From positions 1,869,658,557-1,869,722,556 of the forward strand of contig NC_056729.1 of the NCBI RefSeq assembly GCF_019279795.1: DNA of 64,000 bases, in the 5' to 3' direction. The position numbers were made by a program, and so were the translations under genes. The DNA comes from Protopterus annectens (taxonomy: Eukaryota > Chordata > Ceratodontiformes > Protopteridae). The notes under the pieces are model-generated. The model made no database searches and was not told the origin of the DNA. It saw only the letters and a program-made list of their open reading frames with translations. Below are positions 10,740-22,150 of this stretch, one piece after another (the first letter of the stretch is position 1; each line of letters starts with the position of its first letter).

Positions 10740-11645
10740 CATATGGGGATCATGGATTAAAAACAGACCAGGACCACCAGAAACAAGGCGCACTTAATCT
10801 GCATTGAGGGAAGTGTGTTTAACCAAGTGGGGATACTCCTTCACAATTAACACTGTGGTGCAGACAGTTGGCTTAGATGGGTTCCTAGGGAAGGAAAATC
10901 AAAGGAAAATAATGGAAGCGATCCAAATATAAGAGAGAGCGGTACCTACCAAGTCATGCAGCGCTGAGAAGTGATGTAAACGTGCAGGAACAGAAATCAA
11001 CAAGAAAGGAGTGTAGGTGGGTTAGCTATAAATGGAAGTGAAAATAGGATAAGGAAACAAAAGTGCATGGCAGTCTAAAAGACAGAGACCGACTAAAAGA
11101 GCTTTGGTGGGATACGATGAAGCTTATTGTCAGGCGAAACCGCTGAGTGCAGATGGAAAGAATGAAGGATCACTGAGGAGCTGGACAGAGAGGTGGACGT
11201 GGTAAAGAAGGAATGAAATGAAAGTGAAAGGGGAGCAATACAGACCAGAGAAAATGCAATAAGGATAGTACTGATGGGACTACCATCAAATAGTAGGGGA
11301 GAGACACAAGGGGAAACAGCTGTCCAGGAATAAAAGAAGAAAGAGGCAGCTAGAGAGAGATTTGAAGGATAAGGGGAGGAGAAGGAGAATAATTAAAAGA
11401 GGATGAGATAATCAGAGAAATATTTAGGGAATACTACAGTGAGTTTACAAACAACAGGAATAGAGCAAAGTCTCAGAATGGAATGAGGGAAAGAATGTAG
11501 AGGGATATATATTGGAGATGAGCAAAGAGGTGAACTGAACATAGGGGTGACAAGGGAGCAGATAAGGATAGCCATACATGAGACGAAGGAAATTAGAGTT
11601 GGAGGTCCAAATGGATTCTCCCTAGAATTCCTCAAATGAGAAAGA
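10740..11645 (+). mobile_element. Tx1/L1-like LINE, 5' part, split by later insertions
   Basis: Degenerate plus-strand coding shows EYYSEFTNN-like (about 11415-11450) and then TREQIRIAIHETKEIRVGGP with NGFSLEFLK (about 11548-11636). This is the pre-palm motif of L1/Tx1 ORF2 proteins (E..I..AI....KAPGPDGF..EF.K). It stops at about 11645, where the RTE 3' end begins. The next expected motif (LAKVLAERLEETLPKVIQ) appears at about 21046, so roughly 9.3 kb has been inserted into this copy. Confidence 0.65.
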
Positions 11646-13670
11646 AATGAAATATGTTTTGTTTGTCCGTTGTTGTCGACGATGACCAAGGACATCATGT
11701 CAAGGAGGTTGACTGAATACAGTGTGTCCGGCTGTGGCTGATCAGTTCAATGCGGGCTCAGAAAGCTCTGCCACATGTTGAGCATGAGTGGTCTGTTCAG
11801 TTGGTTGGGAAAGAGTTGGCTGTGGATTTACACAGCTCACTCTTCCTCTGCACCTCTGCAGTCCTGCTCTGCTCATAGGAGGTAGCACCTTTGCTGATAC
11901 AGCTTCACCAGGTGGGGCAGTTTTGCGCTACAGTTTCCCAGAAATCTGGGTCAGTGCCAAAGCTCTTCAGAGAGACTTTCAGAGTATCCTTGAAGTGCTT
12001 TTTCTGCCCACCTTGTGTGCATTTGCCTCCTGTGAGTTCACCATAGAACAGTCTCTTGGGGAGGCGTGTGTCTGCCATACGTACAAGGTAGCCTGCCCAC
12101 CTGACTTGGGCTGTCCTCAGCAGGGTGTAGATACTTGGCAGTCCAACTTGAGAGAGGACAACTGTGTCTGGTACTTTGTCCTGCCAGTTAATTTTCAGCA
12201 ACCTTCTTAAGCAGTTCATATGGAAGCAATTAAGCTTTTTGGCATGTTGCTCATACACAGTCCATGTCTCACAGGCATACAGTAGTGTGGAAAGTACAAC
12301 TACCTTGTACACCTTCAGCTTTGTGGACAGTCTGATGACTCTCCTCTCCCACACTGATGCCTGCAACCATCCAAATGTGGAGCTTGCCTTGGAGATGCCT
12401 GTGTCTACCTCATCATCAATGTTCACAAATCTGGAAAGTGTGCTGCCAGGGTATGTAAACTTGACAACAGCCTTCAGGATCTCACCTTCAGTGGTAATAG
12501 TTGGTTCCACATACATCATCTGCAGTGCAGGCTGATGCAAAACCTCAGTCTTCTTGGTATTAATTGTGAGGCCGGAGTTTCTGCAGGCAGTGGAAAAGCA
12601 GTTCATACTCTGTTGCATCTGGGCCTCTGTGGAAGCATTAAGTGCGCAGTCATCTGTGAACAGGTAATTGTGCATAAAGTCCTCTTCAACCTTGGTCTTG
12701 GCCAGTAGTCTTCGCAAGTTGAAGAGCCTGCCATCAGTCCTGTATCTGATCTTGATGCTGGTATCTTCATCATCGCAGAAGCCATCTGACAGCATGTCCG
12801 AGAACATCATGCTGAACAGCATGGGTGCCAGTACACAGATTTGCTTGACTCTGCTGGTAACTGGTAATGCATTGGAGAAATATCCATCCTCCAGTTCTCA
12901 AGCAAGCATGCTGGCATGGAACTGGTGCCCCATACTGATGAATTTCCTGGGCAGCCAAACTTCTCCATGATCCACTCATGACTGATAGTGTCAAAGGCTT
13001 TGGTCAGGTCCACAAACATTGTGTAAAGGTCCTTGTTTTGTTCCTGGCACTTCTCCTGAAGTTGATGTGCTGCAAATATCATGTCCACTGTCCCTCAGCC
13101 CTCTCTAAAACTGCACTGACTCTCTGGCAGGTGTCCATCTTCCATGTGTTGAGTAAGGTGGTTGAGGAGGACTCTGACAAGAACTTTGTTGGCAATAGCC
13201 TAGAGAGGGATTCCTCTGTGGTTGTCACAAGACTGTCTGTTTCCCTTTCTCTTGTAGAGATGGACGATGGAAGCCTCCTTTAGCTCCTGAGGGATAACTT
13301 CCTGTTGCCACATGGCATTGAAGAGCTCGGTGAGCTTCTGTAACAAGACTGGTCCCCCCGTCTTGTAGATTTTGGCTGGAATGGAGTCAGAGCCTGGTGC
13401 TTTACTACTGGAGAGAAGCTTAATTGCTTCCTTAACCTCTGATTCCTTTGGAGGTTCTGCCAGGGAGGTGTTAATGGTGACTTATGGCATGTGGTCAATG
13501 GCTTTGGCATTGATAGAGGAAGGCCTGTTCAGGACATTGTTTAAGTGCTCAGCCCATCTTTGCAGGATGGTGTTCTTGTCAGTAAGCAGAGTGTACCATC
13601 GGCACTGAACAGTGATGATGTTTCAGAGGACTGTGGCCCATAGATGGTCTTCAGGGCATCATAGACATGC
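11646..13670 (-). mobile_element. RTE LINE, reverse transcriptase half
   Basis: Read on the minus strand, the reverse transcriptase motifs run YALKTIYGPQ-like (near 13650), KEAIKLLSSSKAPGSDSIPA (near 13410), VDLTKAFDTISHEW (near 13010), YLFTDDCALNAS (near 12650), TYPGSTLS (near 12435) and LLYACETWTVY (near 12270). The long open stretch 11905-12822 covers the palm, thumb and C-terminus. The order and wording match the RTE clade LINEs often misannotated as craniofacial development protein 2-like. Frames shift between about 12800 and 13100. The 3' UTR runs to about 11650. Confidence 0.85.
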
Positions 13671-13869
13671 TGAGTCCTGTATTCTCATGTATTCCTCCTC
13701 CTCTAAGATCTTACATATTTCATCAGGGGTGTATGGGGGGTCAGGGAGAGGTAGTACCTCTGATGGGCGAACATGTCATGCTCTTTGGAGTAGTTCATCC
13801 ACCTTAGTCCTCACCTGACACTCAGCTCTCACCTGTGGCTCCTTGTAGCTGTCTGCATGCAACAGCAGT

Positions 13870-15795
13870 CACACCCTGGGCAATGGCTTTGACTGGCTGG
13901 CAAAACCAGGTGAGGGTAGCCGATGGGTTTGTAACCCTTGACGAGTCAGGGCTTGTCTATCTATGCATGCAAAGACTGGATCCGATGGACTGTGTGGAGG
14001 AAATCACTAGTCTGATTCAACAGGCAGGAAGGCAGACTCAGCAAGTGCTGTGGAGTGCAAATAGGGCACATTGAGACACAGTAAGACTCTGCTGCCCATC
14101 CACTGCATCCCAACCCATCTCCAGTCATCTCAACTATGTCCTGCCACTGGACCAAGATAGGCTGGGACGACAGAGTGAGACTGATGATCTGCGTAACTCT
14201 TCCTCACTATAATCCAATTCACGCGCAAGTCAAGACATCACTGCCCCCTATCAAGTCTTGTGGCGATGGGCAAATGATGAAGCAGCAAGTGTGGATACAC
14301 TGGAAGCTGTAGCCACAACCTCACACACAGGGTATCCAGGGCAATGGGTCGCTCTCTACTGGAGCGAAGCAGCAGTGGAGTTCAGCAGCCCCCTGGGTGT
14401 CTGAGCAGCTCTATTTAGGATCGTTCTGCTCACCTCCATGGTCTGAGGAAGGAGCTAGAAAAGGTACCCTAAACATAACCTGCTTCACCCTACCTCTGGT
14501 CTGCTTGCCGCAGCAGGTGGGGATCCCAACCATGTGGTCGAATCACAAAGAAAAAAACATCGGTGACTTTGATCACCATTGGCATATGGAATGTGTGCAC
14601 ACTCATGGATAGCTCCAAAACAGACAGACCTGAGAGATGGACAGCACTTGTTGCAAGAGAACTCAACAGGTACAACATCAAGGTAGCAGCCCTCAGTGAG
14701 ACCAGGTTCACAGATGAAGGCCTGCTGACAGAAGTTAAAGCTGGTTATACTTTTTTCTGAAGTGGCCACAGCAGCAATGAACATCGTGAAGGAGTGGGGA
14801 TTCAATGATCAACTCATGTCTCTGTGATTCCCCCTCAAAGGAAAGCTCCACACCACCTTCTTCAGTGCATATATACCCCCACCATGACAGATTCAGAGGA
14901 AATTAAAAACAAGTTTTATGAAGACTTGGAGTCCCTCATAGCATCTGTGCCCAAGGTGAATAAGGTCATCATCTTAGGTGACTTCAGTGCCAGAGTTGAT
15001 GCAGACTACCAGATATGGGAGGGTGTCAATGGTAGGAATGGAGTCAGCAAAAGCAACAGCAATGGTCATCTAATTCTGAAGACTTGCCCAGTTCATGACC
15101 TGTTGATCACAGACACAGTCTTCCGCCTACCCAACCGCAACAAGATGTCCTGGATGCATCAACGCAGCAAGCACTGGCATCTCATTGATTATGTTATAGT
15201 AAGGAGAAGGGACAGGCAGGATGTTAGAGTGACTAAGGCCAAGTGTGGAACAGACTGCTGGACAGACCACAGATTTATCTGCTCAAAACTCAACATGTAC
15301 TTTCAGACTAGGCAGTGCCCACACGGAAAAAAGATCAATAGGTGCCTGAATGTCAGCAAGTTAGAATGGCACTCTGTGCACCAGCACCTCAGTGAGGAAC
15401 TCGACTGTAAGCTTGACCAACTTAGCTTTGGCACCAATGGTGCAGAAGAAGAGTGGGCAGCCTTTAGGTATGTGTTCTACAGCACCGCTCTCACTCACTT
15501 GGACCTGAACATACTCAAACACCAGGACTGGTTCGATGACAATGATGAAGACACTCAGAAGCTGCTGGATAAGAAGTGTGAAGCCTTCAGTTCACTTCGG
15601 CAAGACACTACATTCATCTCCAAGAAAGCAGCCTACAACTTCATCAAAAGCAAGATGCAAGCAAAGCTCAGAGAGATGCAAGACTCCTGGCTTAGCAGAA
15701 AGGTGGATGAGATCCAGAAGTACGCTGATAGCAACAACTCCAGGCATTTCTATGATGCCCTGAAGACTATCTACGGGCCACAGCCCTCTGGATCG
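13870..15795 (+). mobile_element. RTE LINE, 5' UTR and endonuclease half, opposite orientation
   Basis: Plus-strand endonuclease: GIWNVCTLMDSSKTDRPERW and ALSETRF (14563-14760), then, after a frameshift and stop near 14758, LGDFSARVD (about 14972), HWHLIDYVIVRRRDRQDV (about 15175) and WTDHRF (about 15259). These are the APE-type endonuclease motifs, including the metal-binding E, the N of GDFN (here S) and the terminal D-H. The open stretch 14824-15798 ends with YDALKTIYGPQPSGS, the point where the minus-strand half begins. The head-to-head arrangement fits a 5' inversion (twin priming), with two separate insertions as the alternative. 13870-14560 is the presumed 5' UTR. Confidence 0.8.
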
Positions 15796-15828
15796 TAGAG
15801 GAGGAATACATGAGAATACAAGACTCAG

Positions 15829-16189
15829 GCAAAATATCCAAAAATATGAGGAATGACTGGATAATGATGCTTCCTACTAAACACTCTCACTTAGCCTTTA
15901 AGTGGCTCCCTTACTCCTTCCATCTACTTAGGATCCAGTACACTGGATAGGCAGTTCCCTGTCACCTCTGTTTCCGGCCTGGTGGATATGGGCATCCTGA
16001 GGCAGTGTAGCATCTGACTCATGTTCACTAACAACCATTTCATTTTAGAACAGACAAACACAGTGTGTGAGACATGTAGATACACAATGTCATTGGCGGC
16101 AAAGCTCTCACATACATACATGAAAAATGCAAAAAACAGTATCCAAATAAACAAAGTGCCAGGCCACCAAGGCTGTAGGTTATTAAATT
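15829..16189. other. No gene recognised
   Basis: Sequence between the RTE endonuclease half and a Penelope-like 3' end. No motif recognised. Confidence 0.35.
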
Positions 16190-17240
16190 TATTCAACTTA
16201 AAACTAAAAATAAAAATGGGTAAGTGCTTTCACGATAGAATAGATTGCTTCATCAGATGAACCAGCTATATAGAAGAACCATCTGCATAGCAATTGCACT
16301 GTGACAGCATTTCCTTTTGTAAAAGGCATGTAAAATGTTTTTAACAACAATAAAAAAATTACATCACATAATAGCAATATACTTACAAAACACCAAAGTA
16401 CAAAATTTTAAAACATTCATATAAAAATAGATATACACACATTTTAATTTGGGAGTGGGTGTGCCTTCAACATAGGCTTCACGGAAACAACCTCATTTAG
16501 TCCTGGAAAGTGTAAACTTATCTGCTTGGAGTGCTAACATCCAAGCTTGTTCTCTTACCTCTGTCCTGTTCTTAAGATCCTTGCCCCTAATATCAGTTCC
16601 AACTACCTCCAGTGCCAGAAACTTAAACTTATGGGAGTTCCCTTCAGTCACCACATGGTGTGCTAATGCATTTTCCTGCCTCCTATTCCTAATGTCTCTC
16701 AAGTGTTCCCTAAATCGGTTCCTTAAAGGAATGATTAGTTTTCCCTATGTAAAAAGCATAACAGAGGGTGCACAATGCCAAATAAACTAAATTCTTTGTA
16801 GAACAATCTACATAAAACATACACTCAACAGAAAAACCTAAGTGGGGATGTTTACACACCTTTGACAGGGATAAGTGCCTTGTCGCTGGGACTGTGGAAA
16901 CCCTCCTAACGGTCCCTTTCTATAGTATAGCTGTCTCTTCAGACTGGGATTGTTTCTAAAAGAAAACTGTGGAACTTCTGATACAACTCCACTCATTTCT
17001 TCAGAGACAGTTAGAATCCCCCAGTGTTTCTTCACTATATCACAGAAAGTATTTACATCACTCGAAAATGTGAGTGGAACCCTCACTGCATGTTGTGGAG
17101 CAGATGTAGGGAATGCCTCTCCCTCATATAGCTGTTAGGCATAATAAGCTCGCCCCATGCCTTTCCTTTTCTTGGATAATGTTTTTTGTTTAAGTGCCGT
17201 TCCTTTATCTTGGTGGTCTTTCACTGTTTTTTGATGAAAA
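16190..17240 (-). mobile_element. Penelope-like element: RT C-terminus, GIY-YIG nuclease, 3' tail
   Basis: On the minus strand, 17086-16838 encodes VNTFCDIVKKHWGIL and PQFSFRNNPSLKRQL, the C-terminal part of Penelope-like reverse transcriptases. Next comes a GIY-YIG-type stretch, with AFYIGKTN near 16755 and LRDIRNRRQENALAHHVV and DIRGKDLKNRTEVREQAW in 16702-16493. GIY-YIG nucleases are the integrating enzyme of this class. The 3' region (16258-16224) contains CTGATGAAGC ... GTGAAAGCAC, resembling a decayed hammerhead core. It is 5'-truncated by the CR1 junction at about 17241, and stops and shifts between domains show it is inactive. Confidence 0.8.
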
Positions 17241-18450
17241 ATGCATACCAGGTTGTCAGCGTTACACCCAAAACACTCACTACCAAGAGTAAGGAACGAT
17301 CACATAGACGCACATGTGTGGAGGTACTCACATGCAATCTACCAAAACTTCCAACACCTCCTACAAGCATTTCTCAGTGGCTCCGCACACACTCACGAAA
17401 GACAGCACCTAATACCACACATAACTGAAAATCATAGCAGCCCCACTTCCAAGCCCATAAAGCAATACACCACACAGCTAAACATTCTAGTGGGTGAGGA
17501 TTCCATTGTAAGACATAGTGATGTCCCCCTTACCAGGCTAAACAAGGAGAAGATCACAGTGAGCTGTCTGTCTGCAGCCAGGATCCAACAGATCATGCAT
17601 GCACTTAGGTCTTTAAACCACAAGCACCAGGATGACACGGTCATAGTCCATGTGGGAGGAAATGACCTAAGACATACCTTACTGTACTATATTATGACAC
17701 GGTCATAGTCCATGTGGGAGTAAATGACCTAAGACATACCTTGCTGTACTATATCAAGACAGACATGATCGAGCTCTGTAAATATGTGTCCCATGTGGGT
17801 ATGAATCTAGCCTTGAGTAGCATCCTACCTTCACCAATGAGGATGCCACAGTACCAGAAAAACATGATTAACTTCAACAATTGGCTTAGTTTCTGGTGTC
17901 ACAACAAGGGGATCCAATATCTGACAGCCTGGGGAGACATGATCGACAAACCATGATGTTTTGCAGAGATGGTTTGCACTTGTCACCACTTGCCTTCTGG
18001 ATACTGACCAAAACTAGGTGCTAGGAGTTTAAATAAAAAAACCGCTCCCCCTGGAAGCATTTCTCACCCCAGAGAATGCAGAAATATGTGCCGTCATAGA
18101 AACATGGCTCAGAACCATGGGGGGCACACTGGCTATCAATGGCTATGGTGCCTTTCATACATTGTGATCCCTCTCAGCTCAGGACAAAACAAAGGGAGGA
18201 TGTGTCTCAGTGCTCATAAAGGAAAAGTACATTGCTAAACTTGTCCAGCAACATGACTTACTTGAACAGCTCCATGCCCGCAATCCTCTGTCATATCCTT
18301 ACTAGCAACAGATCCCCAACATGAGTCTGGAAAAAACACACCTCCTACCTAAACCTACTGGAATCTGTAAACATTCAGCCTAACACCATACCTATGAGTG
18401 ACTTCAACTACCTCTCCATAAACTGGGAGACTTATACAGCCCAATTCACT
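17241..18450 (+). mobile_element. CR1 LINE copy B, ORF1 esterase and start of endonuclease
   Basis: The region 17241-17708 reads into an SGNH-hydrolase-like domain: VGEDSIVRH (block I, Ser), VHVGGNDLRH (block III, Asn) and, after frameshifts, CRDGLHLSPLAFW near 17962 (block V, Asp-His). CR1 ORF1 proteins are known to carry such an esterase domain. A 62-bp tandem duplication (17634-17757) repeats the GGND block and shifts the frame. ORF2 endonuclease begins with ICAVIETWL (about 18090) and reaches a degraded GDFNY-like motif (about 18395) before an inverted CR1 interrupts it at 18451. This is the most 5'-complete CR1 here. Confidence 0.75.
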
Positions 18451-19794
18451 TAGGTTCATAGGTTCATAGGTAGATACTAGGCTATCTGCCCAAGGGCATT
18501 TATAAGCCTAGCCAGAGTGAGTCGGCTTTCTCTGCCCCATTGATTAATTAACTGAGCCTCTGTCAAGCAGAGCCAATGAAGTGATCCCAGGGGTGTATTT
18601 TCTGTTACCCATCCACTCGTCAAGGCTTCTCTTGAAGAGTGTTAGTGAGGGGCTCTGCCTAATGTAGTTAGGAATTTTGTTCCAAAGCATGGGGAGTCTC
18701 TGTGACAGGAATCTATCCCTCCAGTATGTTCTATTTATTGTTGTGGTGAGGTTTAGCTCACTAGAGCGCGTGGCTCGCAGTGACTTGGATTTCTTTAGGT
18801 GGAGCATGTCCATCAATTCTGAGTTGGACATGGCTTTGTAAGTCAAGCAGAGATTACCTCTGAGTAAGCAATATGCCACTGAGTACAGCTGGAGTTTTTT
18901 CAGTTGGGCTGCATAGGACATATGTTCATAGGTTCATAGGTTCATAGGTTAGTACTAGGCTAACTGCCCTTGCGAGCCATTTTAAGCCTAGCCAATTATC
19001 CCTTGTGAGATTCAAACCCTGCACCTTGTGTTTGTAAGGCAAACATCTTAACCATTAGGCCACCCTCCCAACCCACAATGTTTGAGGCCAGTAATCCTCT
19101 TGGTGAGGTTCTTTTGTGGTCTTTCCAGCTGTTGGAAGTGTCTTGTGAGGTACATCCCAAATGGGGCATTGTACTCTATGATGGGTCTGATGAGTGAAGA
19201 GTAGAGGGACACTATAACCTCTTTATTTCTAGATGTGAACCCCTTAGTAATTAGATTGGCCACATAGAAGGATTTCATAACTACTTTGACAATATGATTG
19301 TCAAAGGAGAGATTACTATCTACCTGGGTCTCCAGATCTCTTATTACCTCTTCTGTATTAAGGGGGCTGCTGCCTATGTGGTAACTTGTGGGTGTTTTGT
19401 TTTTCCCAAACGGGACGACTATGCATCTTTTGGCATTTAGCTTGAGGCCATGACTTTGACACCGGGTGTCTGTCTCAGTAAGACCTTTTTGAAGGATGTC
19501 CGTGTCAGCCGAAGAGTTAATTATGGCTCTCAGTTTGCAGTCATCGGCAAACTTGGTTAGCCATAGTCCTCTGTGTTTGCCTGTACTTCTGAGAAATATA
19601 TGCCGAACAGTAGGGGTCCCAGAACCGAGCCTTGCGGGACACCACTTGTGACTGGTTTAGAGTCGGACCTGGAGCCCGCTATTCTTACCATGTGAGTTCT
19701 GTCTGTAAGCCAGTTGGCAACCCATCTTGTGACGTAGGGGTTTATGTTCAGGCTGGTGAGTTTTTCTATAATACCCGAGAGAGACTGTTCAGAC
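18451..19794 (-). mobile_element. Inverted CR1 LINE inserted in copy B (B')
   Basis: The minus strand encodes reverse transcriptase: SGIIEKLTSLNINPYVTRWV, PVTSGVPQGSVLGPLLFGIY (19796-19557), LIRPIIEYNAPFGMYLTRHF (near 19160) and, beyond a SINE, LCLTYKAMSNSELMDMLH and WRDRFLSQRLPMLWNKIPNY (18921-18544). The 3' UTR GGCTTATAAATGCCC and the (CTATGAAC)n tail lie at 18451-18510. It is truncated at the 5' end inside the palm domain near 19780. Identity to copy D is high, so this is a relatively young insertion in the same family. Confidence 0.9.
18924..19075 (-). mobile_element. tRNA-derived SINE with CR1-type tail, copy S2
   Basis: The minus strand starts GGTGGCCTAATGGTTAAG (box A region), has GGGTTTGAATCTC (box B), and ends GGCTAGGCTTAAAATGGC, GCCTAGTACTAACC and three to four CTATGAAC octamers. 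It splits the CR1 B' coding sequence: the CR1 reads GGGCTGCATAGGACATA on one side and TTTGAGGCCAGTAATCC on the other. This copy is close to what I infer as the family consensus. Confidence 0.9.
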
Positions 19795-20978
19795 ATTTTT
19801 GGACTTTATCTATGCAAACACCCTGGAGCAACTAATCTAGACCCCTCCATCAAATTCCAAACCTGTTAACAACTTTGCTAAGGCCAATTACCTCAAACTA
19901 AGTGACAGCTTATTAAACTTCCAAGACCCACGGCAACAGAATAACTACTCTGTATATGCTTTTCTGAAGTGAAAGCCAATGTTAGGGGCCTTGGAGTCAC
20001 CAAGTTTGCCAATGATTGTAAGTTGGGAGCAATCATCGAATCCCCAAACAATGTTGACATCCTACAAACAGGCCTAAAAATGACAGACAACTGTTATCAA
20101 AACAATGGCTTGAGACTAAATGCTAAACATTGTGTAATCATATCCTCAGTAAATCAGATATCCATGCAAATTATAATATTAATAGCACACCCCTAAAAGC
20201 AGAGCAGTGGTGAGGGACCTAGGAACACACATAGACAGTAACCGAAAACTTTGACCACCAGGTTGCTATAGTAGTGAGGAAATCCTTCTGTATGGCTTAA
20301 CTTATAAGTAAAGGCATGTCATCAAGTTCAAAGAAAATCAAAGTACCATTGTACTCGACTTTTATCAGGCCCATAATTGAGTACAATTCTCCCTTCTGCA
20401 TGTACCTAACCAGGCACTTACACCAACTGTAGTGGCCCCAGAGGTTTCCCAGGAAAACAATACAAAGATTAAGACACGTGACTTATGGAAACTGACTAAA
20501 GATCCTATCCCTTTGGTCTGTCTCATATCATTTATTTAGACGTGACTTATACCTGACCTACAAGGCATTTTCTGATCCAGCCCTGATGACAATGTTACAT
20601 ATTCACAAGAGAGGTTATACAAGGGTTACATGTTTCATGAACCTGAAACTTATTTGTGACTCAAACAAAATTTGCTGGAGAGACAGATTTGTATCGCAAA
20701 GCCTAGTTCATCTATGAAGTAAACTTCCCATCTTCATAAAACAAAGCCTGTCCCTCACTATCTTCAAAAAGAATTTGGATAAACGGATGGGAACCATAAA
20801 TGCTCCTTATGGACACAGGCATTCTGTACAATGACTCAGGACTCCAACGGACAAAGACTTACATCAATACTACCCCATCCCATATCTGGGAATTAAGGTA
20901 TAATATTATCATATCCTGGATATCATCGCCTGGGCTTGTAAAGGCTCTTGCATCACTAGCCTATTAATCACCTATGAA
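19795..20978 (+). mobile_element. CR1 LINE copy B, remainder with internal deletion
   Basis: The endonuclease C-terminus resumes as DFIYANTLEQL (about 19802) and FAKANYLKLSDSLLNFQ (about 19870-19920). It then jumps directly to FSEVKANVRGLGVTKFANDC (about 19960), the end of the palm. About 1.3 kb present in copy D is therefore missing. The catalytic A-D-D reads A-N-D here. The C-terminus is degraded, and the 3' end CACCTATGAATCTAC closes at about 20978. After it, the older Tx1/L1-like LINE resumes. Confidence 0.8.
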
Positions 20979-22150
20979 TCTACAAAGGGGAAGAGAAAAG
21001 GAGGAAGTAGGAAATTTGAGGCCTGTCTTTGTGGTTAAGATTTGGCAAAGGTATTGGCAGAAAGACTGGAAGAAACATTGCCAAAAGTAATACAAGCAGC
21101 TTCATGAAGAGAAGGAAGGGGAGAAAAATAAAATCATAGAACCTGATGCGAGTTTTGCACAGAGAGGAACAAAAGCAGGAATAAAAGGTAGGATTGTGCT
21201 CATTCTCCTGCAGAAGCCCTTTGATTTGAAAAAGTGAGAGTTCTTATGGAAGAGACTGCAGCAAAGACAGATAGGACAAAAGTGCGTACGTTCATATGCT
21301 GGATACAGACCATGCATGAAGATCAAAACACTTGAAATACTCATAAATGGAAGAGTGAGGAGGGAGTGATAGAATGAGGGAACAGGCAGGAGTGTTCTCA
21401 ATCCCCGGGCCTGTTCAGACTTACGATCAAGAAGCTGGTAATGGAAGTCAGACACAATTTGGAAATGCTTGAAGAAAGAAAGGGATAAAATCTCAAGTTT
21501 GTGTTATTTGCAGATGAATGCATGCTAACATCAGAGGATACAGCTCCAGCAATGGAAGCTATAAGAGGGACATTGAAGAATTTTAGGAAAATGGTGGAAG
21601 TCAGATGCAACAACAAAAAGACAGTGGTAGTTTTACTACTAAAATGGAAGGAGGACTAAGAGAGATAAAATAGGTGGAGTTCCCTAAGTTCTCAGGCCTC
21701 TATGTGGGGAACTATGATGTGTGAGAGACAGAATAGAGAAACAGATAGGGAAAGCTGAATAAAAACATAAGTATCTGGGGGAGGAGGCTTATATATTACT
21801 TGGGCAAATTAACGCATCAAGGGTGATACTAATAATCCTCCACCTACAATGCAAAATAAAACAAATAATCCCCATCCAGGGTCAAAAGGCAACAACAAAT
21901 GCAAAAAGACATAGAGGACTGGATCAATAAAGGTAAGGGGAAAAGAGGGGAAAAGAGTGAACAAGGCAAGAATGAGAATGAATATGAATGGGGGGCTGGG
22001 GGCTCCCACACATCTGTATGTATGTATGTGCGTAAGTATGTATGCACACACGCTACATGTGACATCATTCACTAGCTAGAAACAGAAAAGAAGGAGGTCA
22101 AACAAAAGAGAGTGGGGAGGAAGGAGACCTGAAAGCTGACTAAAGGACAT
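20979..22150 (+). mobile_element. Tx1/L1-like LINE, 3' part after the insertions
   Basis: Motifs continue the order begun at 10.7-11.6 kb: LAKVLAERLEETLPKVIQAA (about 21046), GTRQECSQSPGLF-like (about 21385), ADECMLTSEDTAPAMEAIRG (about 21511) and a KLSG-like region. These match L1/Tx1 reverse transcriptase (RQGCPLSP ... FADD). Many stops and shifts are present. The end point is uncertain, since purine-rich sequence runs on to about 22400. Confidence 0.6.

Noticed and set aside
11788-13608. Plus-strand open frames opposite the RTE reverse transcriptase
   Set aside because: Antisense shadows of the minus-strand LINE coding sequence.
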